Assembly: GCF_013373865.1 (NCBI RefSeq)
Contig: NC_050472.1
Location: forward strand, 10,981,413-11,045,412
Source of the DNA: Monomorium pharaonis
Taxonomy: Eukaryota > Arthropoda > Insecta > Hymenoptera > Formicidae
DNA: 64,000 nucleotides
Reading direction: 5' to 3'
How positions within the stretch are numbered: the first letter of the stretch is position 1; each line of letters starts with the position of its first letter. Shown here piece after piece: positions 52,940-62,957 of the stretch. The notes under the pieces were generated by a model, which saw nothing but the letters and a program-made list of their open reading frames with translations, was not told the DNA's origin and ran no database searches. The translations under genes were made by a program, and so were the position numbers.

Positions 52940-53681
52940 ATGTATTTATGCATTAATAAATTATAATTTTAGTTTATAAAATATCGGCAAATGATAGTTT
53001 CGCGAACTTGATTTCCGGTAACAAGTCGTTATACATTTTCCCCGTATAGTTCATTTACTTCCAGATCTATTTCATCAAAATAAATATCAAGATTGGTACG
53101 TTGAAATGTTTAGCGTAATTGTGCAATACACAAACCACATTCACAATTAAAGCTGCAAGAAACAAAAATGCATTAAAAATTATGTTGGCCTGTAAATAAT
53201 TACATTACAATTTACATTACTTATCTATATTTTATTATCCAACTATACATACTAGAATATTATAATATATACTACGTGTACAATGTTCCTGTAAACTTTA
53301 TTTATTTACATATATTTATGAATACATATCTAGATAAACACACGTGTGCAGGTGCGTTTGTATGCATATAATTGAACAGAAAAGTAGATATGCGGTTATA
53401 TATCCTGTTTTTCATACGTGTCTTTAAGAATGTCGGAATTTAATAAAACTGTAAATATCTACTTGCAAATTCCGGCTAATAGTGTAGTGCTCTTTCTTTT
53501 CTCAGACATCGCCATCGTCCCTTTAATACTCCTACATTGCAAAAATAAGGTGTGTTCGACATGTGTTCATTGTGTATAAAAATAACGCACAATTTACGTT
53601 GTACACGTTTTCTGAGTGACTGCTGTATTAATATTACATACTTTAAATATTTGCAACATTCATAAGTGTGTAATTTCTACG
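52877..53681. other. TA microsatellite and AT-rich spacer
   Basis: A (TA)n run lies at about 52896-52935. The rest is AT-rich without ORFs and ends at the target site ATTTCTAC of the foldback element. Confidence 0.5.
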
Positions 53682-53735
53682 AGTGAGTCCCAGATGCGCA
53701 CAGTAATAAACGGACACAGCAGGCTGAGTGAAACG

Positions 53736-54479
53736 TGACAAAAGTCACTGTGTCCCGGGGTCGACCATCCGCCCTACTATACGGGACTCGACGTCCACGG
53801 ACGCCCCTCCCGAGAGTCTAGTATCCCCGTCGGGGAACCGATCCCACTACGCTGCTAGAAGCGCGTGGGGATCACCCCGACGGGTATAAAAGCCGAGCTC
53901 GATCGGGTCGAGTACTATTCCTTGTCGACAGGGCTGGTCATCAGACCGCTCTGCCGCCTGGCGCACGCCGGCTTTCGACTTCCTAGTTCCCGCCGACGAG
54001 ACAAGTCACTAGACCGCCTCGCCGCTTGGCGCACGCTGGCTCTCGGCTTCCTTGACTCCGCCGACGGGGCAGATCATCAGACCGTTCCGCCGCCTGGCGC
54101 ACGCCGGCTTTCGGCCTCCTTGACTCCGCCGACGGAGCAGGTCACCAGACCGTTCCGCCGCCTGGCGCACGCCAGCTTTCGGCTTTCTGACGTCCGCATA
54201 ACCTCGCGACCGCGACCGCGTATTACGCTGCTGCGCATCAGCGCGCTCCCGTCCGGATACCGTTAGACTAGCCTGTATATATTGTAAATATCTTTCCGTA
54301 GGTTAAGGTATGCAGCGAGCATAAAATCACCCGTAGGTTAAGTTATGTATGTAGAATGAGGTTTCTAATAAAGGACTGTTATATTGATATCGATATACGC
54401 AAGTTGGTTTCCTCCCTTCTCCCGAATCCTGGCATCCGGCGAGCCTGTCCGAGGCGATCGGGAAAGGTGAACCGTTACA
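53736..54479 (+). repeat. gypsy2 5' LTR with four 68-bp tandem repeats
   Basis: Starts TGACAAAAGTCACTG and ends CCGTTACA. A TATA box GGGTATAAAAGCC lies at about 53882. Downstream, at 53943, 54011, 54079 and 54147, four units of exactly 68 bp begin AGACCG and contain GCCTGGCGCACGC. The 3' LTR has only one such unit and lacks the first 80 bp. Confidence 0.85.
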
Positions 54480-54497
54480 TGGCGCCCGAACAGGGAC
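54480..54497 (+). other. gypsy2 primer binding site, tRNA-Lys type
   Basis: TGGCGCCCGAACAGGGAC directly follows the LTR end. It is the well known sequence complementary to the 3' end of tRNA-Lys(UUU). Confidence 0.9.
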
Positions 54498-54532
54498 TCG
54501 ACTAGTGGGAACCCAGCTTGCGTAAACACCGA

Positions 54533-55660
54533 ATGAGTTTGTGGATCCATGACCTTTCCAAAGATCAGGCATTACAGCTCGCCCAACGCCACGGTATAGA
54601 CGCCGCCGCCCCATTGGACGCTTTCCGGAAAAGACTACGCCAGTTCCACGCCACGCATCCCGGTATTCTCCAGCCGCCCGACGTGCCCAAGATCCTCGTC
54701 GAGCTAGCCGACGACGACATGCCAAACCAACCGGACCACCCGCCAGAAGCCCACCCGACGGACCAAGAAAGGGCCACCTATCTGGGACCCCCGAGGGCAG
54801 TATCCGGACCGATGGAAAGAGTTAAAATCATCAACCAGATCAGAAAGTGGGGGCATCACTTTGACGGAAAAGATTCACTTACGTTCCTTGAACGAACCGA
54901 GGAGTTGCGACTTAGCTACGGACTGGATAGGGAGCACCTCCTTCTGGAGTTATCGGAACTACTATGAGGCGATGCGCTCCTCTGGTATAGGAATAACGCC
55001 GGCCAATGGCACACCTGGGAAGAATTCTCCGAAAACTTACGACAGGCGTTCCTGCCACCCGGCTATCAACGCCGAACAAAGCTTGAAATCCAGGGCCGCC
55101 ACCAGCGAAGAGGCGAAACATTCCAAGCATACGCCACGGCTCTGACTACAATGATGCGCCGAGCTGGGGGATATTCCGAGCGAGACCGTATTGAGCAGAT
55201 CTACGAAAACATGGATCCGGACTACCAACTGTTCATCCCACTAACGGGGCAAACCACCCTACTCGAACCTCACAGGCCGCTCGATACGAAGAGATCGAGC
55301 AACGACGCAAAGCGCGCTCACCTGAAGCCAAGTCCACCCCGAAGGCTGCTGCCGCGTACAACCGAGAGGAATGCTGCTGGCGCTGCAAACAACGCGGGCA
55401 TACCCGACTAGACTGCAAACGGCCACCCAAGAAATTTTGTTCCCGGTGCGGAAAAGACGGAGTATTGACTCGCGACTGCCACTCGCCGGGAAACGCCCAG
55501 CGGGCCGGCGACGTGACGGTCAGATTATACCGAATAAACTATAATCCGCGGCCGCATTTGTCCGTCCGCATCGACGGTCACAAACTACAGGCGCTCTTGG
55601 ACTCAGGATCCGAAATGTCCTACGTCAACGACGAAACGGCCCAGCTGTTCCCTTAACGAC
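54533..55660 (+). pseudogene. gypsy2 Gag, nucleocapsid and protease remnants
   Basis: Gag starts MSLWIHDLSKDQALQLA. A TGA at 54965-54967 interrupts the capsid domain, which resumes ALLWYRNN, then FLPPGYQRRTKLE. A frameshift near 55270-55400 follows. One CCHC knuckle (CWRCKQRGHTRLDC, codons 55375-55416) is intact; the second (CSRCGKDGVLTRDC) has Val for the zinc-binding His. The protease carries LLDSGSEMSYV (near 55595-55625) and ends at a premature stop. Confidence 0.75.
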
Positions 55661-57700
55661 GGGTCAGGAGAGGGACACGTACACCTCGCCGACGGGTCAC
55701 GAGTCCCCATCATGGGGATCCTCCACTTGCCGCTGCGCCTACGTGGACACACGTACCGACACCGATTTGCCGTTCTACCGCGGCTGGGAAGTTAAGTGCT
55801 AATCGGGGTGGACTTATGGCGAAAGTTGCGCCTGACCCTTAAGCCCCCTCTGCCCGGCCTCGATGTCGAACACACCACCGTGGGAGCGCTCAGCCAACGG
55901 ACACCGCAGGAGACCGACTGGCTCCAGGAATTCCTCGCGACGGAGGAATTCCGAAATTTGGGAAGATCCGGGGGCCTACCCCTTACGTGGAGCACCACAT
56001 CCGTCTCAAGCCAGGGCCGCCCATCAAACAAAGATACCGACCGAAACCGGCCATGCAGGCTATAATAGACCAGGAGGTCAATAAGATGCTGGCTGAAGGG
56101 ATGATCGAGCCCTCGCGCAGCTCTTGGAGCTCGCCAGTGGTCGTCGTGAGAAAGAAAGACGGAATCCACCGCTTCTGCATTGACTTCCGCCGCCTGAACG
56201 ACGTTTCGGAGGACGCGTACCCACTCCCCCACATCACTGCTACGCTGGACAAACTCCAAGGGGCAAGGTACCTATCAACACTGGACTTGAAGAGCGGGTA
56301 CTGGCAGGTCCCGTTGGCTCGAGCCAGTCGCTCGGTCACGGCATTTACGGTGCCCGGGCGAAAGCTGTATCAATTTAATGCCTTTCGGGCTCCACTTTGC
56401 TCCGGCTACGTTCCAGCAACTACTCGACTCCGTCCTGGAACCGAATCTCGAACCTAACGTGCTGATCTACCTAGACGATATCATCGTGGCAAGTGTCACC
56501 TTCGAGGACCACCTACGACAACTGGCCGAGGTGTTTCAACGCCTCCGGACGATCCGGCTCCGGCTAAACCCGGACAAATATCACTTCTGCCGCGACAGCC
56601 TGCGATACCTTGGCCATATTGTGGACTGACAGGGCGTACACACAGACCCGGAAAAGATCAGTGCGATTACCGGGTGGCCCGCGCCAATTCTTTGGAATAG
56701 CTTCTTGGTATCGGCGGTTCATACCCGACTTTGCAACCCTGCTGGCACCGCTCACCCTTACTAGGAAGCACGCACGCTGGTCATGGGGAGACACCGAGGA
56801 AAGCGCATTTAACTGCCTCAAGGCCGCTCTCACCTCGGCCCCGGTATTAGTCTGCCCGGGTTTCACCAAGTCCTTCCTCCTGCAGACCGACGCCAGCACC
56901 CACGGATTGGGCGCCGTGCTGACGCAGGATCACGACCAGGGAGAAAGAGTCATCGCTTACGTCAGCCGAACTCTGAACAAAACCGAGAGAAACTATAGCG
57001 CCACGGAGCTAGAGTGCCGAGGGGATTTGGGGAATCCACCGAATGCGCGATTATCTAGAGGGTTACCGGTTCACCGTGTTCACCGATCACCAGGCGCTAA
57101 AATGGCTACAGCAAATAGAATCCCCGACGGGCCGGCTGGGGCGGTGGCTCTCCGAACTACAACAATATGACTTTGACATCCGGTACAGACGAGGGAACCA
57201 GACCCACGTAACCGACGCCCTCTCCCGGGAACCTCAGGTGGGATTCATCAGTAGACCAGCCTGCCCCTAGTACACGCGTCTCAAATGTGAGGTCATGGAA
57301 CACCCCGAAAAATTTCCGGACTACACGCTCCGCCATAACCGCCTATACCGTCACCTACTACACGACTTGAACTTTAGCGAAACACCAGCCAAGGACCAGT
57401 GAAAGGAGTGCCTGCCGCGAGAGCGACGATCAGAGGTGCTGAAACGGCTACATGACGAACCCACCGCAGGACACTTAGGAGTGGCAAAAACCATCGCCCG
57501 GGTGGCCCGGTTATACTACTGGCCCGGAATGTTCCGAGAAGTTGCCCGATACGTACGACAGTGCCCCACCTGCCAAGCTCACCAGGTCCTTCAGCGAAAA
57601 CCGGCCAGTCACCAAAACGCGACCCCAGTGAACGCGCCTTGGCAGCAGGTATTGGTTGACCTGGTTGGCCCGTTGCCCAGGTCCGGACGCGGCCATACCT
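55661..57700 (+). pseudogene. gypsy2 reverse transcriptase, RNase H and integrase zinc domain
   Basis: RT blocks: IDQEVNKMLAEGMIEPS, VVVVRKKDGIHRFCIDFRRL, YLSTLDLKSGYWQVPL, a frameshift, then MPFGLHFAPATFQQLLD and VLIYLDDIIVAS (YLDD near 56467). A TGA ends the frame at 56630. RNase H appears as FLLQTDASTHGLGAVLT and YSATELEC. The integrase HHCC finger is HDEPTAGHLGVAKTI ... CPTCQAHQ (57440-57600), followed by VDLVGPLP. Confidence 0.85.
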
Positions 57701-58508
57701 GACTTTTAACGGCTCAAGACCACTTCAGCAAATGGGTCGAACTAGTGCCCCTCCGACAAGCCACCGGTGCAGCCGTAACTCGCGAAGTCACCTGGCGCGT
57801 TATCTACCGCCACGGATCACCCAGCGATTAATATCCGACAACGGGACGCAGTTCACGTCGTGACCTTTCCGGCGGCTCCTCGCGGACTTCGGCATCGAGC
57901 ACTGAACCTCCTTTGTTTATGCTCCGCATTGCAACCCCGTAGAGCGGGCCAACCGAACCATCAAAACAATGATTTCGCGTCGGAGACCGCCACCGGAGCT
58001 GGGACCACCTTGAGGCCCTGCAGTTCGTACTAAACACGGCAACTCACGCAGCCACCGGATATTCGCCCGCTTTCCTCGTGCACGGGAGGGAGCTGGCACA
58101 ACCGCACCCGGAGGACCGCCGACAACCGGAGGACCGGCACCGAGCCCTACTAGACGCCTACGAGTTGACCCAAGTACACCTCGCCAGAGCATACCACAGG
58201 AGCATCATTATAACCTGCGACGACGCGAGTGGCGACCAAAAATTGGCGAGCTCGTATAGAAGCGTGACCAACCCCTGTTCAACCGGGAGAACGCTTTCAA
58301 CGCCAAGTTAGCATTGAAATTCAGTGATCCGATGGAGGTGCGATGCATCGTCTCCCCCGTAATCGTGGATCTTAGGGACGCCCGCGGAAAGTGGTACCGT
58401 CACATCCACGTACAGGATCTGAAGCCGGAGGACGAGGGGAACGACGCCGACGCGGACGAGGGAGCCGCCCCCGAAGGTCCAGGAAACCGCCAGCCCTTTA
58501 AGAGCTAA
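57701..58508 (+). pseudogene. gypsy2 integrase core and C-terminal remnant
   Basis: The catalytic core begins in the frame DHFSKWVELVPL (near 57720) and is broken by several stops. Later fragments are HPEDRRQPEDRH-type charged sequence. The last ORF (58314-58508) contains KFSDPMEVRCIVSP and WYRHIHVQDLKP, matching the C-terminal end of Ty3/gypsy integrases. Confidence 0.65.
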
Positions 58509-59301
58509 GTATCATCACACACAACTAAGTTTTCCGACACCTGTGAACGGCCCCTAAGGCCTCCCTCCCACATAAACGGACCGAGGTACCCCCACTCCAT
58601 GCCCAACCCACGCTGCGTCGCCTCCCACGACGGGCCACCCCCCACCCTAGATTGCCCTATTATATAAGAACGACACGCGCCCTCGCTTGCATCGTTTTTT
58701 CCAGAATGGAAGACCGCAAGGAACGCGAACGCGAGTTATTCGGGAGCGTGATCTCGAGCTCCAGCGAAAACGAGAGGGACGAGGGGACGGCGTGGAAAAG
58801 ACGGCCCAAGGAGCCCTCGCCACCAAGGGAGTGGAAAGTGCCCCGGCGGGGGACCACAATCCAGAGGTCCGACGCCGACCAGCGGAGAAAGGCGAGCTTC
58901 CTCGCCCAGCTGCCCCCACCACCAACCCGGGGACGTCGGACCAGGAGGAAGCTCGCCCCGGGATACGCCGCCGCAACCCCATCCGCGCCCCCTTCGACGC
59001 CCCGCCCCCGCCCGCACCGCCAAGTGCCTCGCCTTCAAGGCCCATTGCGGCCATTACGCCGCAAGTCGCGCGGCCGACTGAACCGCCACCCGCGCCACCG
59101 CTCGCGCCGCCACCGGCGCTACCGACCGCGCCGTCGATTGCGTCACCACCAGCGCCGCCGACCGTATCACAGTTCGCGCCACCACCAGCGCCGCCGGGGT
59201 ACGGGTACCGGACCGCCCGGCCTCCTTCACTCCAACCCGAACGGGCCTGCCCCGTGCCGCCGGTAGGGTACACCTCCCCTCGGTACGGGTGGCACTGCCG
59301 G
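58509..59301 (+). CDS. gypsy2 3' ORF, charged and proline-rich, with its own TATA and acceptor
   Basis: Between integrase and the 3' LTR stands CTATTATATAAG (58658-58669), then TCGTTTTTTCCAG ending at 58703 and a Met at 58706. From there one frame reads MEDRKERERELFGSVISSSS and stays open to 59266. A second frame stays open to 59307 and carries APPPPAPPSASP-type repeats. The natural product may use the first frame at its start and the second later, after a frameshift. No membrane span is visible, so it is not an envelope protein. Confidence 0.35.
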
Positions 59302-59766
59302 GTCTAGTATCCCCGCCGGGGAACCGATTCCGCCACGCTGCTGAAAGCGCATGGGAATCGCCCCGATGTACGGGTATAAAAGCCGAGCTCAATCGGGATC
59401 GAGCACCATTCCTCGTCGACAGGGCTGGTCATCAGACCGCTCTGCCGCCTGGCGCACGCCGGCTTTCGGCTTCTTGGCGTCCGCATAACCTCGCGATCGC
59501 GACCGCGTACTACGGTGCTGCGCATCAGCGCGCTCCCGTCCGGATACCGTTAGACCAGCCTGTATATATTGTAAATATCTGTCCGTAGGTTAAGGTATGC
59601 AGCGAGCATAAGATCACCCGTAGGTTAAGTTATGTATGTAGAATAAGGTTTCTAATAAAGGACTGTTAATTTGATATCGGTATACGCAAGTTGGTTTCCC
59701 CCCTTCTCCCGAATCCTGGCATCTGGCGAGCCTGTCCGAGGCGATTGGGAAAGGTAAACCGTTACA
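59302..59766 (+). repeat. gypsy2 3' LTR, shorter than the 5' LTR
   Basis: Matches the 5' LTR from GTCTAGTATCCCC (5' copy 53816) to the terminal GTTACA, with one 68-bp unit instead of four. The first 80 bp of the 5' LTR have no counterpart upstream of 59302, so the exact left edge is unknown. Confidence 0.8.
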
Positions 59767-59997
59767 AACGGACACAGTAACAAACAAACACAATGCGAAA
59801 CGGACACAGACTAAATGCGCATAGACCAAATGGACACAGACCAAATGCGCACAGACTAAACCGACACAGTAACAAACGGACACAGTAATAAACGGACACA
59901 GTAACAAACGGACACAGACCAAATGCACACGGACCAAATGCGCACAGTGCGAAACCGACACAGTCGCAAACCCATGTGGTGCAGAGAATGCTTTGTA

Positions 59998-60029
<32 letters not shown>

Positions 60030-60160
60030 TGCACGCACGCACATGGGGGTGGTGGTGCAAGCGGGGGCTTCGCCCCCCTCCCGCACCCACCCCGTCGCAC
60101 AATGGGCCAAAAGACCAGAAAAAGTCGCCAAAAGTCGATTCCGGAAATAAGATCAGACAA
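59767..60160 (+). repeat. FB-iii left arm remainder: minisatellite and GC-palindrome
   Basis: About 200 bp of CGGACACAGTAACAAA and CCAAATGCGCACAG units, then CCCATGTGGTGCAGAGAATGC, a (GCAC)n run (59999-60043), and GGGGGCTTCGCCCCC. FB-ii has the same series (ATGTGGTGCAGAAAATGC, CA run, GGCCTTCGGCC, CCCGCACCCACCCCGTC), proving kinship despite unrelated minisatellite units. Confidence 0.7.
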
Positions 60161-60173
60161 ATGTCCTGTCTTA

Positions 60174-60739
60174 AGGGGATGCTGGAGTCGTCTGTTTTAC
60201 CGATTGAACACTAATTATTTTCTTTTTCACTTGGTGCTTAATTGATTTCATAGAATTGTAAATCCTTCTCCAGAATTAAAGTATAGACAATAACAAACCC
60301 TGCTAAATACAATTTTTTTTAAAAAACAAAAAAAAATTTAAAAATTATACTTTTGTGCAGTCGTCTCGTAACTTTCATTTACAACACTAAGTTTTAAAGA
60401 CTTTTTACGTACAAAATAACTGTTGTGCAGGGTTGTCACTATAGGAAAGAATAATAATGTGCTTTCAGAACAGCTAAGCTTTTGGTAAAATGCTATGAAA
60501 ATTTTATGTATGTGTGAGTGCGGATTTGGAAGAAGTCGATAAGTAGAGTATAAAAAAAAAATTTTTTGTTCTTGATATAAAATTCAATTCACAGATTGAT
60601 ATTAATATGTGTACTTTAATTCTAGAAAAGAATTTCTAAATCTACAAAAGAAATATATACGAAATCTCATTAATGATGTGTACGAATGACTCTACATTAT
60701 CGAACTCGATCAAGTTTGAAAAGCAGTCCAGCATCCCCT
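60174..60739. mobile_element. TA-flanked MITE inside FB-iii
   Basis: Inverted ends AGGGGATGCTGGA at 60174-60186 and 60739-60727, flanked by TA on both sides (60172-60173, 60740-60741), as expected of a Tc1/mariner-type MITE. No ORF of note. Confidence 0.65.
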
Positions 60740-62085
60740 TAATCTTGAAAATCGAAAGTAGTTATTTTGAAAATTTCATTCGATTTGATCGATTGCTTTA
60801 TATTAGACAACAATATAAACTTTTAAAATCATGGATGCAATCGAAAATTTTACTTTTCAAATATTTTATTAGCATTACTGTATTTCCGTAAACAAAAAAT
60901 CTTTTATTACTTCTCATCCATTATTATATATAGACAAATTATTATAATGGAGTTCAAAGTAAATAGTGCAAGAATTAAAAAAATGGTATATTTGTATACT
61001 CATTTATTATTGAAATGTGATAGATTGCGCATATTTTCAAATTATGGCTCCCCTAAACTCCGCCAATTATTGACATTAATCGAGTAGTATTGAATTCCTT
61101 TAAGTATGTATTTTAAAAATATGGCGCCCACTTTTGCATAATTTGAAGAATTTTATAATAATTCGAGACTGTACGCGCATGTAAGATGTAAAGAATTGAT
61201 TTTTGCACATTGTGTACTATATCAATATTAATGTTAAAATTAAGTTTAATTCAGAATTGTTGAATAATATGTAATATATTTTGTAGATTAATGTCAAAAT
61301 CTAAAAATTCAAAATGGCGAATCCAATATGGCGGATGAAAAATGCAAAAACATGGCAATTTTAATGCAAATTTTTTATCGGAGATTTTCAAGGACGCTGA
61401 TTACGAACATGCTATTCAATTTTTTAAATTTAAAATAGCAGATCAAAAATGCAAAAACTTGTCGTTTTTTGATAAAAATTTTTTCTCTAGTGCTTTTGAG
61501 GTCTTTAATTACAAATTTGCTATTCAAATTCTAAATTCAAAATGACGAAATCAAAGTGGCAAAAAAAGTCTATTGTAATATAAATAAATATAAGTGGTCG
61601 GATGTCTATAAAAATAGGATATTAAAAATTTAAATCAAATATTTTATCAAATTTGCCCGCAATTAGCCTACATAACTATAGTTTTTGAGATCTACTGCGA
61701 GAAGGTTGCAGGACATTATCGGATTCTATTTGTTTTTTATTTGTTTTTTTTTCAAATTAAAAAGCATATTTGTAATCAGCGTCCTCGAAAACTTCTGATA
61801 AAAAATTTGCATTAAAATTGTCATGTTTTTACATTTCTTGATGAAGATGTTGTGGCTGCCATATTAGATTCGCTATTTTGAATTTTTAGATTTTGAAATC
61901 ATATTTGTTATTAACAACCTCCAAAACCGCCATATATCCAGTTTTATTGAAACGGACCAATTTTTATTTATTTTAATCGCCATATTGTATCCGCCATTTT
62001 GAATTTTTTAATTTTGACATTATATTTGTTATTAGTGACTTCACAAATTTTTATATATAAAGTTTTATTAAAATCCGACAAAATC
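60740..62085. repeat. FB-iii interior with inverted repeats
   Basis: AT-rich. Blocks such as TTTTAATGCAAATTTTTTATC and GACGCTGATTACGAA near 61355-61410 return inverted near 61765-61825, and AAATGGCGAATCC near 61312 returns inverted near 61865. The palindrome centre is near 61590. No transposase frame is seen. Confidence 0.5.
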
Positions 62086-62270
62086 TTGACTTTTGGCACT
62101 TTTTCTGGTCTCCTGGCCCACTGTGCGTCGGTAGGGGTGCCTTGAAAGTCGCAACCCATGTGGTAAGTTCGTGCGCATTTGGTCTGTGTCCTTTTATTAC
62201 TGTGTCCGTTGGTTACTGTGTCCGTTTGTTACTGTGTCCGTTTATTACTGTGCGCATCTGGGACGTTCCC
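62086..62270 (-). repeat. FB-iii right arm
   Basis: On the minus strand GGGAACGTCCCAGATGCGC, then CGGACACAGTAACAAA units, then CCACATGGGTTGCGAC and CAGTGGGCCAGGAGACCAG, matching CAATGGGCCAAAAGACCAG at 60101 in the left arm. Confidence 0.7.
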
Positions 62271-62279
62271 ATTTCTACA

Positions 62280-62957
62280 TGGTTCGATGTTACACACCTT
62301 CTATTAGTAACACGTTTATTCAAACACACATAAAACGTGTGTTGAATCAACACACGTGTGTTGAATTAACACATGATTGTGTTGGATTACACATTTGTAC
62401 AACGCAACACACTTTGATAACAATACAGGAGTGAAAATTAACACGGAAATAAGTAACACAGTTCAAGTGTGTTAATTAATAGGTTGCATGAATATAAAGT
62501 TTCGAAAATCATTTAATATTGCAAGATTGAATAAATATAAAATTTTTAATTAATGAATTGTTTAATTCAGTCAATTCATCAATCATGAATTGTTAAACTG
62601 ACAAATAAATAAACAATTTTACTTAATTAATAATTTATTTTTTTAATTCTTAAATGTAGATAAAACATCGCATATAATATTTATACATATTCTATCTATT
62701 AGTATTATTTTTAGAAACATGGTTATATATAAAAAAAAATAATTTTATTCCGTAAAGCTGAATAATAGAAACTCGTAATTATCATTCTATCCGAAAAATT
62801 CATTTGGTTCGTGGTTAATTTAACTAATATACTTAGCATCCATCAGGGTGAAACAAAAAACCGGATGAGGGAAAATTAAATTTTCAAAACAAACTATTTC
62901 TTGGACGTTATTATTCCCTTCTTCAACGTAATATGCATTAAGTAATATGCTTGTTAT
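62280..62957. other. Spacer with TGTGTTAA-type repeats, no gene
   Basis: ACACGTGTGTTGAATTAACACA and relatives recur at 62300-62480, a palindromic low-complexity patch. The remainder is AT-rich. Confidence 0.4.

Larger units (their letters stand above)
53736..59766 (+). mobile_element. Ty3/gypsy retrotransposon gypsy2, degenerate
   Basis: Flanked by the 4-bp duplication AACG (53732-53735 and 59767-59770). 5' LTR 53736-54479, tRNA-Lys-type primer site, gag, protease, RT, RNase H, integrase, a proline-rich 3' ORF and a 3' LTR. Many stops and frameshifts make it non-coding today. It entered the minisatellite arm of FB-iii. Confidence 0.9.
53682..62270. mobile_element. Foldback element FB-iii, host of nested insertions
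   Basis: A direct repeat ATTTCTAC plus one variable base lies at 53673-53681 and 62271-62279. The ends are AGTGAGTCCCAGATGCGCAC on the left and, inverted, GGGAACGTCCCAGATGCGCAC on the right. The arms contain CGGACACAGTAACAAA units and CAAATGCGCACAG units. The left arm is split at 53735/59767 by gypsy2. The interior also holds a TA-flanked MITE and an inverted pair around 61590. Without the gypsy insertion the element would be about 2.55 kb. Confidence 0.75.
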
